Assembly: GCF_008360935.1 (NCBI RefSeq) | Contig: NZ_SRXO01000005.1 | Span: 212,098-276,097 of the forward strand | Direction of reading: 5' to 3' | Source of the DNA: Siccirubricoccus phaeus | GTDB lineage: Bacteria; Pseudomonadota; Alphaproteobacteria; Acetobacterales; Acetobacteraceae | Length of the DNA stretch: 64,000 nucleotides | Shown: positions 23,500 through 34,404 of the stretch, piece after piece | Layout: every line of letters starts with the position of its first letter | Position numbering within the stretch: position 1 is the first letter of the stretch | Made by a program: the position numbers and the translations under genes | Notes under the pieces: model-generated | Told to the model about the DNA's origin: nothing | Database searches by the model: none | What the model saw: the letters and a program-made list of their open reading frames with translations, nothing else

Positions 23500-25566
23500 C
23501 TAAGCCGGCCGCAGCCACACCGCGATATCGTGAAACGCCACGCCCCCGGCCGGCGCCACCGGGTCCGCGCCGACCAGTGCGTTCACCCCGATGCCCTCCG
23601 GGAAATCGGCACTGGGAGAAATGCCTTCCAGCGCCAGCACCCCTTCCAGCACCCCGTCGAACAGCATCGCCTTCAGCGTCAGCGCGCCGCGCGCATTGCC
23701 GATGCGCACCGTCGCCCCATCGGTGATTCCGAGCCGCGCCGCATTCTTCGGGTTCACCCGCAGCACCGGCGCCCCCTCGCGCTTCTTGGAACCCGGCGTT
23801 TCGGTGAAACTGGTGTTGAGGAAGCTGCGCGCCGGCGGGGTGATCAGGCGGAAGGGCGTGTCCGCCCCCGCCCATTCCAGCTTCTGCCAGTAGCTCGGCA
23901 GGGACGGCATCTCCCCGCCATAGGGGCCGAGGGCCGCCCAATCCGGGCGGAAGCGGAAGCGCCCGTCCGGCTGCGGGAAGCCGGCGAAGGCCGGGCCCGA
24001 GGGGATGGCATTCGCCACCGGCAGGAAGCCCTGCGCCACCGCCTCCGCCCAGCCGCCATGGCCGGAGGCGCGGAGCGTCGAATCCAGAATCTCGACATCG
24101 CTCATCCCGAAGCCAGGATGCTCCGCCCCGAGGCGCGCCGCCAGCCCCTGCACCACCGCATGGTTGGACCGCGCCTCGGCATAGGGCGCGATCACCTGCG
24201 GCGCCACGGTCAGCGCCGTGTGGCCGAGGCCCATGGTGATGTCGTTCTGCTCAAGGAAGGTGGTCGCCGGCAGGACGATATCGGCGAAGGCGGCGGTGGG
24301 CGTCAGGAATTGCTCATGCACCGCGAGGAACAGGTCCTCCCGCGCCAGGCCGCGGCGCACCGCATGGCTGTCCGGCGCCACCTCCGCGCTGTTGGCGTTC
24401 TGGATCAGCATGGCCTTCACCGGCGGCCCGCCGCAGAGCGCCTCCGCCTCGCTATTCAGCACCGCGCCGATGCGGGACTGGTCCAGCACCCGCACCTTCG
24501 GGTCGATCCGGTCGCTGGCCCAGGCGAGCCGCGTATCCAGCCCCCAGCCATCCAGCGCGTAGAAGAAGGCGCCGCCGCCCTCCTTCGCCCAGGCGCCGGT
24601 CAGGGCGGCAAGGCAGGAGACGGCATGCATGGTCGCCGCCCCGTTGCGGTGCCGGGTGAAGCCGACGCCGGCGCGCAGGAACAGCCGCGGCGTTTCGATG
24701 TAGAGCCGCGCCAGCTCCGCGATCGCCGCCTCGCTGAGCCCCGTGACCTCCGCCGCCCAGGGGATGGAATGGCTGCGGATATGCGCCTCCACCTCCGCCG
24801 ACCAGTCGGTGTGCTGCGCCAGGAAGTCCCGGTCCGCCGCCCCCGCCTCCAGCGCCGCCGCCATCAGCGCCAGCGCCAGCGCCGCATCCGTGCCCGGCCG
24901 CAGCACCAGCCCCAGATCGGCGGCCTCGATGGACGGCGACCGATAGGCGTCGATCACCACCAGCTTCGCCCCGCGCGATTTCCGCGCCCGCTGGATATGG
25001 CTCATCAGGTTCACCTGGGTGGCGACCGGGTTGCCGCCCCACATCAGGATCAGGTCGGCCTCCGCTACCCCCCGCGGGTCGCTGCCGCGGGCGGCGCCGA
25101 TGCCGGCCTTCCAGCCCATCTGCGCCGGGGTGATGCAGATGGTGGAGATCTGCCGCGAATACCCCATCACATGCCGCAGCCGGTCGATCCCCCAGCGGGA
25201 GAGCACGCCGAGCGTCCCGCCGCTGTGGTAGGGCCAGACCGCCTCCGGACCGTACTCCGCCGCGGCGGCGCGGAACGCTTCCGCAACCCGGTCCAGCGCC
25301 TCGTCCCAGCCGATCTCGGCGAAGCGCCCCTCGCCCTTGGCGCCCACCCGCAGCAGCGGCCGCGCCAGCCGCCCCGGGTGATGCACCCGCTCCGCATACC
25401 GCGCCACCTTCGCGCAGCAGGTGCCGGCCGTGTAGTCATAGGCGGCCGAGCCGCGCACCCGGCCGATCCGCGTCGGCGAGAGCTTCTCCACCTCCAGCAC
25501 GCAGGCGCTGGGGCAGTCATGCGGGCAGGCGGTGCGGATCTGGCTGGGGGCGAGGCTGCCATCCAT
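23500..25566 (-). CDS. molybdopterin-dependent oxidoreductase
   Basis: A 688-residue member of the DMSO reductase family. The N terminus holds an iron-sulfur motif, RTACPHDCPSACVLEVE (C-x3-C-x3-C), with further cysteines in AGTCCAKV about 30 residues on. VWPYHSGGTLGVLSRWG, ILMWGGNPVATQVNLM and DIVLPATTFLEQNDI are molybdopterin-binding features, and the C terminus is the beta-barrel cofactor domain (APVLRVNPKNAARLGITDGA). There is no TAT signal, so it is likely cytoplasmic. No partner subunits flank it. The substrate is not predictable. ATG 25566 begins MDGSLAPSQIRT just before the Fe-S motif. Divergent from the EcsC-family gene. Confidence 0.88.
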   Translation of the reverse strand: MDGSLAPSQIRTACPHDCPSACVLEVEKLSPTRIGRVRGSAAYDYTAGTCCAKVARYAERVHHPGRLARPLLRVGAKGEGRFAEIGWDEALDRVAEAFRAAAAEYGPEAVWPYHSGGTLGVLSRWGIDRLRHVMGYSRQISTICITPAQMGWKAGIGAARGSDPRGVAEADLILMWGGNPVATQVNLMSHIQRARKSRGAKLVVIDAYRSPSIEAADLGLVLRPGTDAALALALMAAALEAGAADRDFLAQHTDWSAEVEAHIRSHSIPWAAEVTGLSEAAIAELARLYIETPRLFLRAGVGFTRHRNGAATMHAVSCLAALTGAWAKEGGGAFFYALDGWGLDTRLAWASDRIDPKVRVLDQSRIGAVLNSEAEALCGGPPVKAMLIQNANSAEVAPDSHAVRRGLAREDLFLAVHEQFLTPTAAFADIVLPATTFLEQNDITMGLGHTALTVAPQVIAPYAEARSNHAVVQGLAARLGAEHPGFGMSDVEILDSTLRASGHGGWAEAVAQGFLPVANAIPSGPAFAGFPQPDGRFRFRPDWAALGPYGGEMPSLPSYWQKLEWAGADTPFRLITPPARSFLNTSFTETPGSKKREGAPVLRVNPKNAARLGITDGATVRIGNARGALTLKAMLFDGVLEGVLALEGISPSADFPEGIGVNALVGADPVAPAGGVAFHDIAVWLRPA

Positions 25567-25643
25567 GGCGTGTCTCCGGGCTCCTCCCCACATCCTGCCG
25601 GGCCGGCGAACCCGGCGCCATCCCGAAGGTTGTTGCCCTGCCG

Positions 25644-26438
25644 ATGAGCGACCGAACCCTGCCCGTCCCCGCCACCTTGCCGCCCGAGGCCCAGCAGGAG
25701 CTGGAATCCGCCCTGGCGGTGCTGGAGGGCGTCTCCCTCCCCATGCGCCTGGCCAGCCTGGTCGGCAGCTCCGTCGACTCGCTGCGGCGGCAATTGCCGC
25801 TGCCGGCCCAGCGCCTGCTGATGGCGGCGGTGCAGCGCGCGCTGGAAGTGGCCATGCGCACCGCGCTGAAGAGCGATCCGGCGCGCAATCCCACGCCGCT
25901 CTCCGGCGCCTGGCTGCATCGCGGGCTGCTGGCGGCTTCCGGCGTTGCCGGCGGGGCGCTGGGCCTGCCGGGCACGCTGCTGGAACTGCCCGTCTCCACC
26001 ACCCTGCTGCTGCGCCAGGTGGCGGCCATCGCGGCGGAGCAGGGGGAAGACCTGTCGCGCGCCGAAGCCCAGGCGGAATGCCTGAAGGTCTTCGCCCTGG
26101 GCGGCAGGGACCCGACGGATGACGCGGCGGAAAGCGGCTATTTCGCCCTGCGCCTGGCCCTGGCGGAAACCTTGCAGGGCGCGGTGGGGCGAGGGCTGGC
26201 CGGGCTGCTGCCGGGCTTCCTCGGCGCCGTCGCGGCGCGCTTCGGGGCGCCGGTCGCGGTGAAGCTTTCCGCCCAGGCGGCGCCGGTGATCGGCGCGGCA
26301 GGCGGGGCGGCGGTGAACCTCGCCTTCCTGGAGCACTTCCGCGGCATCGCCACGGCGCATTTCACCATCCGCAGGCTGGAACGGAAGCATGGGCCGGTGC
26401 TGGTCAGGGCAGCCTACGAGGCGCTGCGGACGGTTTGA
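25644..26438 (+). CDS. EcsC-family protein
   Basis: A 264-residue protein matching the EcsC family: a helical N terminus, then GVAGGALGLPGTLLELPVSTTLLLRQVAAIA (about 95-125), RAEAQAECLKVFALGGRDP, and near the C terminus AQAAPVIGAAGGAAVNLAFLEHF. The family is named after Bacillus EcsC and has no established biochemical role; members associate with membranes through the glycine/alanine-rich hydrophobic segments seen here. It stands alone, divergent to the molybdoenzyme gene, and ends in a hairpin repeat. Confidence 0.82.
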   Translation: MSDRTLPVPATLPPEAQQELESALAVLEGVSLPMRLASLVGSSVDSLRRQLPLPAQRLLMAAVQRALEVAMRTALKSDPARNPTPLSGAWLHRGLLAASGVAGGALGLPGTLLELPVSTTLLLRQVAAIAAEQGEDLSRAEAQAECLKVFALGGRDPTDDAAESGYFALRLALAETLQGAVGRGLAGLLPGFLGAVAARFGAPVAVKLSAQAAPVIGAAGGAAVNLAFLEHFRGIATAHFTIRRLERKHGPVLVRAAYEALRTV

Positions 26439-26443
26439 GGGGG

Positions 26444-26512
26444 ACGTCGTCCCCCTCAAACTCCCCCTACCAAAGGCCGAAAGGCCATTGGAAACCTTGA
26501 GTCCGGAGCCGT
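26444..26512. repeat. hairpin intergenic repeat, copy 1 of 2
   Basis: Reads GACGTCGTCCCCCTCAAACT, then the hairpin CCAAAGGCC/GGCCATTGG at 26470-26491, then GAAACCTTGAGTCC. The same sequence order occurs at 56498-56555. It lies between converging genes and probably terminates transcription. Confidence 0.8.
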
Positions 26513-27322
26513 CTAGTCAATACCGCCCGACGCACTCAACGCACGCCTCACCCGGTTCGCCACCTGCGCAAAACCCACCGTCTCCGTCATGTCCAGCGTC
26601 CGGGGGCGCGGCAAATCCACCGCAATGTCGCCGATGATCCGGCCGGGGCGGGGACTCATCACCAGCACGCGGTCGGCCAGATAGACGGCTTCCGAAATGC
26701 TATGGGTGATCAGCAGCACCGTCTTGCGCTGCTCCATCCAGATGCGCTGGAGCTCACCGTTCATCTGCTCCCGCGTCATCGCATCCAAGGCGCCGAAGGG
26801 CTCATCCATCAGCAGCAGCTCCGGGTCATGCACCAGGGCGCGGCACAGCCCGACGCGCTGCTGCATGCCGCCCGAAAGCTCCCACGGATGCCGGTCGGCG
26901 AAGCCGGACAGGCCGACCAATTCGATCAGCGCCTTGGCCGTCGGCAGATAGGCCGCCTTGTCCATGCCCCGGATCTCGATCGGCAGCAGGATGTTCTCCA
27001 GCACGCTGCGCCAGGGCATCAGCAGCGGCGACTGGAAGACGATCCCGACCTCCGGCGAGGGGCCCGTCACCCCCGCCCCCTTCACCCGCACCGCGCCGGC
27101 ACTCGGCATCAGCAGGCCGGAGACCAGCTTCAGCAGCGTGCTCTTGCCGCAGCCGGACGGCCCGACCACCGCCAGGAACTCCCCCGGCGCCGCCGCCAGC
27201 TCGATGCCGCTCAGCGCCGTCACCGCCCCGCGCTTCGAGCGGTAGGCGAGATCGACCCCCTCCAGCGCGATCACCGGCCTCCCGGCGGTCACCGTCCGGG
27301 CTGCTTCCAGCACCTCGCTCAT
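26513..27322 (-). CDS. ABC importer ATPase (nitrate/sulfonate/taurine type)
   Basis: A 269-residue ATP-binding subunit. Walker A VVGPSGCGKSTLLK (about 55), Q-loop VFQSPLLMPWRSVLENI, signature LSGGMQQRVGL, Walker B LLLMDEPFGALDA, and H-loop LLITHSISEAVYLADRVLVM all agree with the SsuB/TauB subfamily. Last gene of an overlapping four-gene operon (monooxygenase, permease, binding protein, ATPase). Its ATG overlaps the binding-protein stop by four bases, and the start MSEVLEAARTV is the first after that overlap. Confidence 0.93.
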   Translation of the reverse strand: MSEVLEAARTVTAGRPVIALEGVDLAYRSKRGAVTALSGIELAAAPGEFLAVVGPSGCGKSTLLKLVSGLLMPSAGAVRVKGAGVTGPSPEVGIVFQSPLLMPWRSVLENILLPIEIRGMDKAAYLPTAKALIELVGLSGFADRHPWELSGGMQQRVGLCRALVHDPELLLMDEPFGALDAMTREQMNGELQRIWMEQRKTVLLITHSISEAVYLADRVLVMSPRPGRIIGDIAVDLPRPRTLDMTETVGFAQVANRVRRALSASGGID

Positions 27323-28344
27323 GCCGGGATGAACGCATTGGTGTAGATGGTGTTCACTGGCACCTTCTGGTTCGCGGTGATGGCGCCGCTCTGCACCAGC
27401 AGGTTCAGGCAATTCTCCCAATCGCCATCGGTGGTGAAGCCCAGCGGCTTGCCCTCCGTCGCCGCGGTATAGAGGCGCGGCACCGTCAGCTCCCATTGCA
27501 GCTTCACCGAATCCCGCCGGTTGGCCGGGGCGCGGGAGCGGCGCATCGCCACGTCCGTCGCTGCGTCATGGTTGGCCGCCGGCACGCAATCCGCGACGCT
27601 GCGGGAGGCGGCGCGGGTGAAGCGGCGGACGAGGTCCGGGTTCTGCGCGATGGTGTCGTCATGCACCAGCAGCCCCTGGCTCATCGACTTCACCCCGAAA
27701 TCGGCGAAGGGCATGATGTGGATCGGCTTGCCCTTCCCCTCCCGCGCCGCGACGACCATGTCCATGGGCGAGCCGATGACGGTGCTGACGATGCCCTCCA
27801 CCTGCCCCTGGTAGAACACCGTGTTGCGCGCCGCGACGGCGACGATGCGCAGCGTCACCTGGTCCGGGCGGATGCCGTTGGCCGAGAGCAGCAGGTCCAG
27901 CGTCGTCTTCTGGTCCGCCGCGGCGGCGAGGCTGCGGCCGATCATCTCCTGCGGCGTCCGCATCGGCTTCTCCGCCCAGGAGACGATGGCCGAGCCGCCA
28001 TTCTGCACGATGACGAAGATGCTCTTCGCCTTCACCCCGCGGGCGACGGAATTCGCCGTCACCATGCAATCCGCCATGCCGAAGGTGTCCTCCTTCGCCT
28101 GGACGAGATTGACCGCCTTGGCCGAGCCGGAGCCGTCCCGGACGTCGAGCTCGATGCCCTCCTCGGCGAAGAAGCCCTTCTCCACCCCCCAGTAGAAGGG
28201 GATCTGGTAGCCGGACAGCGCCCAGTCCAGCCGCAGGCTGGCGGCGGTGCGGCCCTGCGCGACGGCCGGGGCGGCCAAGGGGCCAACGAGCGGCGCGGCG
28301 AGCAGCGTGGCGCCGAACCCGCGCCGGGTGATACGGAAACTCAT
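27319..28344 (-). CDS. ABC importer substrate-binding protein (SsuA/THI5-like, TAT signal)
   Basis: A 341-residue exported protein. The N terminus ITRRGFGATLLAAPLVGPLA carries a twin-arginine motif with cleavage near AVAQG (about 30). The mature domain begins LRLDWALSGYQIPFYWGVEKGFF, the hallmark of NMT1/THI5-like and SsuA-like binding proteins, and FGMADCMVTANSVARGVKAK is the matching second-strand region. Ligand class is probably a small nitrogen- or sulfur-containing organic compound; the neighbouring flavin monooxygenase would break it down. Ten bases separate it from the permease gene. Confidence 0.88.
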   Translation of the reverse strand: MSFRITRRGFGATLLAAPLVGPLAAPAVAQGRTAASLRLDWALSGYQIPFYWGVEKGFFAEEGIELDVRDGSGSAKAVNLVQAKEDTFGMADCMVTANSVARGVKAKSIFVIVQNGGSAIVSWAEKPMRTPQEMIGRSLAAAADQKTTLDLLLSANGIRPDQVTLRIVAVAARNTVFYQGQVEGIVSTVIGSPMDMVVAAREGKGKPIHIMPFADFGVKSMSQGLLVHDDTIAQNPDLVRRFTRAASRSVADCVPAANHDAATDVAMRRSRAPANRRDSVKLQWELTVPRLYTAATEGKPLGFTTDGDWENCLNLLVQSGAITANQKVPVNTIYTNAFIPA

Positions 28345-28354
28345 CTCTTGCTCC

Positions 28355-29203
28355 TCAGCCGGCGTTGCGGATGGAGACGTGCCAGGGGATGACCAGCCGC
28401 TCGAGCTGGACGACGGCGACGAAGAGCGCGATGCCCATCGCCACTAGGATCAGCAGCGCGGACCACACCAGCGGCCCGTCCAGGGTCGCGGTGGAGGTCA
28501 GCAGCAGATAGCCGAGCCCGACATCCGAGCCGACGAATTCCGCCACGATGGCGCCCACCACGGCGGAGCAGATGGCGATCTTCAGCCCGGCGAAGATCTG
28601 CGGCAGCGCGGTGGGAATGCGCACCTTCAGGATGGATTTCACCGCGCCCGCGCCCATGGAGCGGACCAGGTCCAGCATGTCCGCCTCCACCGCCTTCAGC
28701 CCGGTAACGGAGGCGACGACCACGGGGAAGAAGGAGATCAGGAAGGTGACCGCCACCTTGGGCGGCAGGCCGAATCCCAGCCAGACGACGAAAAGCGGCG
28801 CGATGGCGACCTTCGGGATGGTCTGGGAGCCGACGATGAGCGGCATCAGCATCCGCTCCAGCGTGCGGTTCAGCACCACCGCCAGCGCCAGCCCGATGCC
28901 GAGCACGGCGCTGACCAGAAAGCCCAGCAGCACCACCGCCGCCGTCGCCTTGGTGTGGCGCCAGAACAGCGGGGCGTCCTCCGCGATCTTCTGTGCGACC
29001 GCGATGGGGGAGGGGAGGAGGTATTCCGGGATGGCGAAGAATTTCACCGCCCCCCACCAGGCCAAGCCGACACCGGCCAGCAGCAGCAGGGGCAGCAGGA
29101 TGTTCAGCAGCCGCGCCGGCTCCGGCAGGGCGAGGCGGCGGGCCAGGGGGGCAGCGCCAGGTGCGGCGCCGGCCGTGGGCCCAGGGGCGGGAATATCGCT
29201 CAT
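28355..29203 (-). CDS. ABC importer permease (SsuC/TauC type)
   Basis: A 282-residue inner-membrane protein. An Ala/Pro-rich cytoplasmic N terminus is followed by six hydrophobic segments (around 35, 85, 115, 145, 205, 240). The EAA-type coupling loop reads ADMLDLVRSMGAGAVKSILKVRIPTALPQIFAGLK, the BPD_transp_1 signature. The ATG overlaps the monooxygenase stop by four bases. Works with the downstream binding protein and ATPase. Confidence 0.93.
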   Translation of the reverse strand: MSDIPAPGPTAGAAPGAAPLARRLALPEPARLLNILLPLLLLAGVGLAWWGAVKFFAIPEYLLPSPIAVAQKIAEDAPLFWRHTKATAAVVLLGFLVSAVLGIGLALAVVLNRTLERMLMPLIVGSQTIPKVAIAPLFVVWLGFGLPPKVAVTFLISFFPVVVASVTGLKAVEADMLDLVRSMGAGAVKSILKVRIPTALPQIFAGLKIAICSAVVGAIVAEFVGSDVGLGYLLLTSTATLDGPLVWSALLILVAMGIALFVAVVQLERLVIPWHVSIRNAG

Positions 29204-30540
29204 GGCGCCAGATTCTCCCGCAGGGTCCGGCCTTCGTAGTGGCGGCGGAAGCGGCCGCGGCGTTGCAGCTCCGGCACCAGCAGCGTCACCAGGTTCTGCA
29301 GCTGCACCCGCGGCCCGCCCTGGCTGTGGCCCAGCATGAAGCCGCCGCGCTCGCCCGTCGCCTCGAACACCTCCTCCAGCCGATCGGCGATCTGCGCTGC
29401 GGTGCCGGTGCGGGTGTTGCTGTAGCCGGTGGCGGCGCGCAGGCCGTGCTGGAAGAATTCCTCCCGCGTCACCTCGCCATCCTCGCCATGCTCGGCGATC
29501 AGCAGCCCGACGAAGCCGACCGGGGAGGCATTCGCCGCCACGATCCGCTCCTGTAATTCCCGCAGGGTGAAGCGGGAGGGCAGGGTGGACATGTCGAAGC
29601 CGCTATTGTGGGAGAGCCAGACGCCGACCGCTTCCTCCGGCACTGCCTCGATGATCTTTTCTTTCATCGCCGCGGCCTCGGCGGCCGTTTCGGCGACGAT
29701 CGCCTTGGTGGACCAGACGATGCCGACCTGGGACGGGTCGCGGCCCTTCTCGCGCAGGATCTCGTCCAGCTCCGCCCGCTGCTTCGCCATCAGCGGCAGG
29801 GATTTCGTGGCGGCGAAGACGTGGTCCGCCACATGCGCCGCGGCCCGGGTGCCGCGGGGGGAGCCGCCAGCCTGGATCATCACCGGCCGCCCCTGCGGCG
29901 AGGACGGCGCGTTCAGCGGCCCGCGCACCCTGAAGAAGCGCCCCTCATGGTGGATGGGCTTCACCTTCGCCGGATCGGCCACCTGCCCCGTCTTGCGGTC
30001 CCAGAGGAAGGCGCCGGGCTCGACGCTGGCCCAGAGCGCCTTGCAGACATCGACGAACTCCTCCATCCGGTCGTAGCGGACGGCGTGTTCCACCAGCTCG
30101 TCATGGCCGTAATTCTGGTAGTCGGAGCGGCGCTGGGAGGTGATGACGTTGAACGCCATGCGCCCGTTCGTCACATGGTCCAGGCTGTTCAGCAGCCGCG
30201 CCGTGTAGAAGGGGTGCATGAAGGTCGAGGAATAGGTCAGGCCGAAGCCGACATGGCTGGTCACCCGGGACATCAGGGTGATCCAGGGCGACATGTCCAT
30301 GCGCGGCCAGGCGACGCCCCAGCGGGCGGCGTCCTCGATGTCGTCCTTCCAGGTGTTCGGGATGCCGGTGCCGTCGCCGAAGAAGATCATGTCGAACAGC
30401 CCGCGCTCGCAGGTGCGGGCCACTTCCTCGAACAGGCCGGGATCGGGGTAGTTGGGGCCGACCCAGCTTCCCGGGTCGCGCCAGAGGGTCTCCACCTGGG
30501 TCCAGGAGATGTCGAGGGCGAGGTGCATGCGCCTGGGCAT
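29200..30540 (-). CDS. LLM-class flavin-dependent monooxygenase (NtaA/SnaA/DszA family)
   Basis: A 446-residue bacterial-luciferase-like enzyme. Family motifs: LALDISWTQVETLWRDPGSW, FDMIFFGDGTGIP, GFGLTYSSTFMHPFYTARLL, LDHVTNGRMAFNVITSQ, YDRMEEFVDVCKALW, and QAGGSPRGTRAAAHVADHVF. Relatives (nitrilotriacetate and dibenzothiophene-sulfone monooxygenases) use FMNH2 from a separate reductase and oxygen to cleave C-N or C-S bonds. Being first in an operon with an organic-anion importer, it probably acts on the imported compound. The frame is open to 30585, but MPRRMHLALDIS at 30540 matches the family start. Confidence 0.9.
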   Translation of the reverse strand: MPRRMHLALDISWTQVETLWRDPGSWVGPNYPDPGLFEEVARTCERGLFDMIFFGDGTGIPNTWKDDIEDAARWGVAWPRMDMSPWITLMSRVTSHVGFGLTYSSTFMHPFYTARLLNSLDHVTNGRMAFNVITSQRRSDYQNYGHDELVEHAVRYDRMEEFVDVCKALWASVEPGAFLWDRKTGQVADPAKVKPIHHEGRFFRVRGPLNAPSSPQGRPVMIQAGGSPRGTRAAAHVADHVFAATKSLPLMAKQRAELDEILREKGRDPSQVGIVWSTKAIVAETAAEAAAMKEKIIEAVPEEAVGVWLSHNSGFDMSTLPSRFTLRELQERIVAANASPVGFVGLLIAEHGEDGEVTREEFFQHGLRAATGYSNTRTGTAAQIADRLEEVFEATGERGGFMLGHSQGGPRVQLQNLVTLLVPELQRRGRFRRHYEGRTLRENLAP

Positions 30541-30659
30541 GGCGGAAGGCCCCTTTTCGATGCGGCGGTATCCGAAGGGGATCACGGGCGGGGCGGGCCG
30601 CCAACCGGCTTGGCGCGCCGAATCGCGGTGCCCGGGCAGAAAGTGACGCGAGAGTGGGC

Positions 30660-30770
30660 AGAACCTTAGCTTATACGGCGTATATTTGGGCTGTAAGCCG
30701 GGAATATCGGGCGAATGCCGAAAATATTAGCATTTGCCCGAGGCGGCGTTTAGGCTCTGCGCCTGACTCT
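30660..30770. promoter_or_regulatory. AT-rich palindromic region upstream of the monooxygenase operon and mdh
   Basis: In the 507-base interval between divergent genes there is a 13 bp palindrome TATACGGCGTATA (30672-30684), followed by an inverted repeat AATATCGG...CCGAAAATATT and a longer one, CGGGCGAATGC with GCATTTGCCCG (about 30709-30742). Such dyads are typical operators; GntR- or LacI-type binding is possible but no regulator gene is adjacent. The AT content differs sharply from the surroundings. Confidence 0.5.
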
Positions 30771-30803
30771 CCCCGGGGGCCACCTGCGGTGCTTTTCCCT
30801 TGG

Positions 30804-30900
30804 GTTTGCTGGTTGGACCCCCCGGGTCCAGGACTCCGACCGGGGTCGGGGAGGGGTTCCCTCCCCGGCAGGGGTTCGGGGGCAGCGCCCCCGATCTTTT
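30804..30900. repeat. modular intergenic repeat upstream of mdh
   Basis: TTTGCTGGTTGGACCC, GGGTCCAGGACTCCGACCGG, GGGGAGGGGTTCCCTCCCC and GGGGGCAGCGCCCCC, the same pieces as the copies at 13374, 14526, 38976 and 44876. 30901-31047 is the mdh leader; no other gene seen. Confidence 0.75.
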
Positions 30901-31038
30901 CCTTGTTTTTCCTGCCCTTACCCGACTGTGCCGGCCCCACCCGACGCGCAGGGCAGCGCCGCCAGCACCGCGCCTTGTCGCCCTTTCCGGGCCGGGCTAG
31001 GAAGCGGCGCAGCATTCGCATAGCCCCCACAGGCATAG

Positions 31039-32001
<963 letters not shown>

Positions 32002-32032
32002 TCCATCCCTCCTCCGGCGGAGCCAGCCCAGC

Positions 32033-33226
<1,194 letters not shown>

Positions 33227-33230
33227 CGCC

Positions 33231-34127
33231 ATGGCCGTTCTCGTCGACCGCAACACCCGCGTGATGACCCAGGGCTTCACCGGCGCCCAGGGCACCTTTC
33301 ATGCCAGCCAGGGCATCGCCTATGGCTCCACCTATGTCGGCGGCACCACGCCGGGCAAGGGCGGCACCATGCACCCGGAGCTGAACCTGCCGGTCTTCGA
33401 CACGGTGGCGGAGTGCGTGGAGAAGACCCAGGCCAATGCCTCGGTCATCTACGTCCCGGCGCCCTTCGCGGCGGACGCCATCCTCGAAGCGATCGACGCC
33501 GAGATCCCCCTCGTCATCTGCATCACCGAGGGCATTCCGGTGCTCGACATGGTGCGGGTGAAGCGGGCGCTCAGCGGCTCCAAATCCGTGCTGGTCGGGC
33601 CGAACTGCCCGGGCGTCATCACGCCGGAGCAGTGCAAGATCGGCATCATGCCGGGCCATATCCACCGGGCCGGCTCGGTCGGCATCGTCTCCCGCTCCGG
33701 CACCCTCACCTATGAGGCGGTGGCGCAGACCACGGCGGCCGGGCTCGGCCAGTCCTCCTGCGTCGGCATCGGCGGCGACCCGGTGAAGGGGCTGGACTTC
33801 ATCGATGTGCTGGAGATGTTCCTGAAGGACGACGAGACGAAGTCCATCATCATGATCGGCGAGATCGGCGGCGAGGCCGAGGTGATCGGCGCCGAATACC
33901 TTCGCCGCGAGAATTTCGGCCCGGGCAAGCCGAACAAGAAGGTGGTCGGCTTCATCGCCGGCGCCACGGCCCCGCCGGGCCGCCGCATGGGCCATGCCGG
34001 CGCGGTGATCTCCGGCGGCAAGGACACGGCGGCGGCGAAGATGGAAGCCATGGCCTCGGCCGGCATCCATGTCGCGGACAGCCCGGCGGCGCTCGGCTCC
34101 ACCATGGTGCGGGCGCTGAAGGGCTAG
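33231..34127 (+). CDS. sucD: succinyl-CoA synthetase, alpha subunit
   Basis: CoA-binding, histidine-phosphorylated subunit. A 298-residue protein: [68 protein letters not shown], and the phospho-histidine in [21 protein letters not shown]. Normal length and order in the TCA gene cluster. The following 277-base gap precedes sucA. Confidence 0.97.
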   Translation: MAVLVDRNTRVMTQGFTGAQGTFHASQGIAYGSTYVGGTTPGKGGTMHPELNLPVFDTVAECVEKTQANASVIYVPAPFAADAILEAIDAEIPLVICITEGIPVLDMVRVKRALSGSKSVLVGPNCPGVITPEQCKIGIMPGHIHRAGSVGIVSRSGTLTYEAVAQTTAAGLGQSSCVGIGGDPVKGLDFIDVLEMFLKDDETKSIIMIGEIGGEAEVIGAEYLRRENFGPGKPNKKVVGFIAGATAPPGRRMGHAGAVISGGKDTAAAKMEAMASAGIHVADSPAALGSTMVRALKG

Positions 34128-34404
34128 GTGTGGGGAGGGCGCGGTCCCGGCGGGACCGGCCCCGGAAAGCGTCCCGGCCCTTCGCCAGGCGCCAGGGCAA
34201 GGGGGAATGCCAGGGCGGCGGGCCGAACCCGCCGCAAAAGCGGGGGTGAGACCCTATGTTAACCGGCGCCGGCGTCCTATCTGAGGTCCGCGCGGCGCCG
34301 GAACGCTGTTCAGGTCCGCGCGTGCCCCGCGCGGCATCCCCGCGCGGCTTCCGCGCATGATGCAGTGCACCGCCGGCCGAGGATGGGCCGGCAGGGAGAA
34401 GAAC
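34128..34404 (+). promoter_or_regulatory. leader region of sucA
   Basis: No gene. It opens with the GGTCCCGGCGGGACCGG hairpin after sucD (34143 onward), a plausible terminator or processing site. An AT-richer patch, ACCCTATGTTAACC (about 34250-34263), may hold the sucA -10 region, and the short direct repeat GGTCCGCGCG occurs at about 34287 and 34313. The sucA ribosome site is AGGGAGAAGA just before 34405. Confidence 0.45.
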
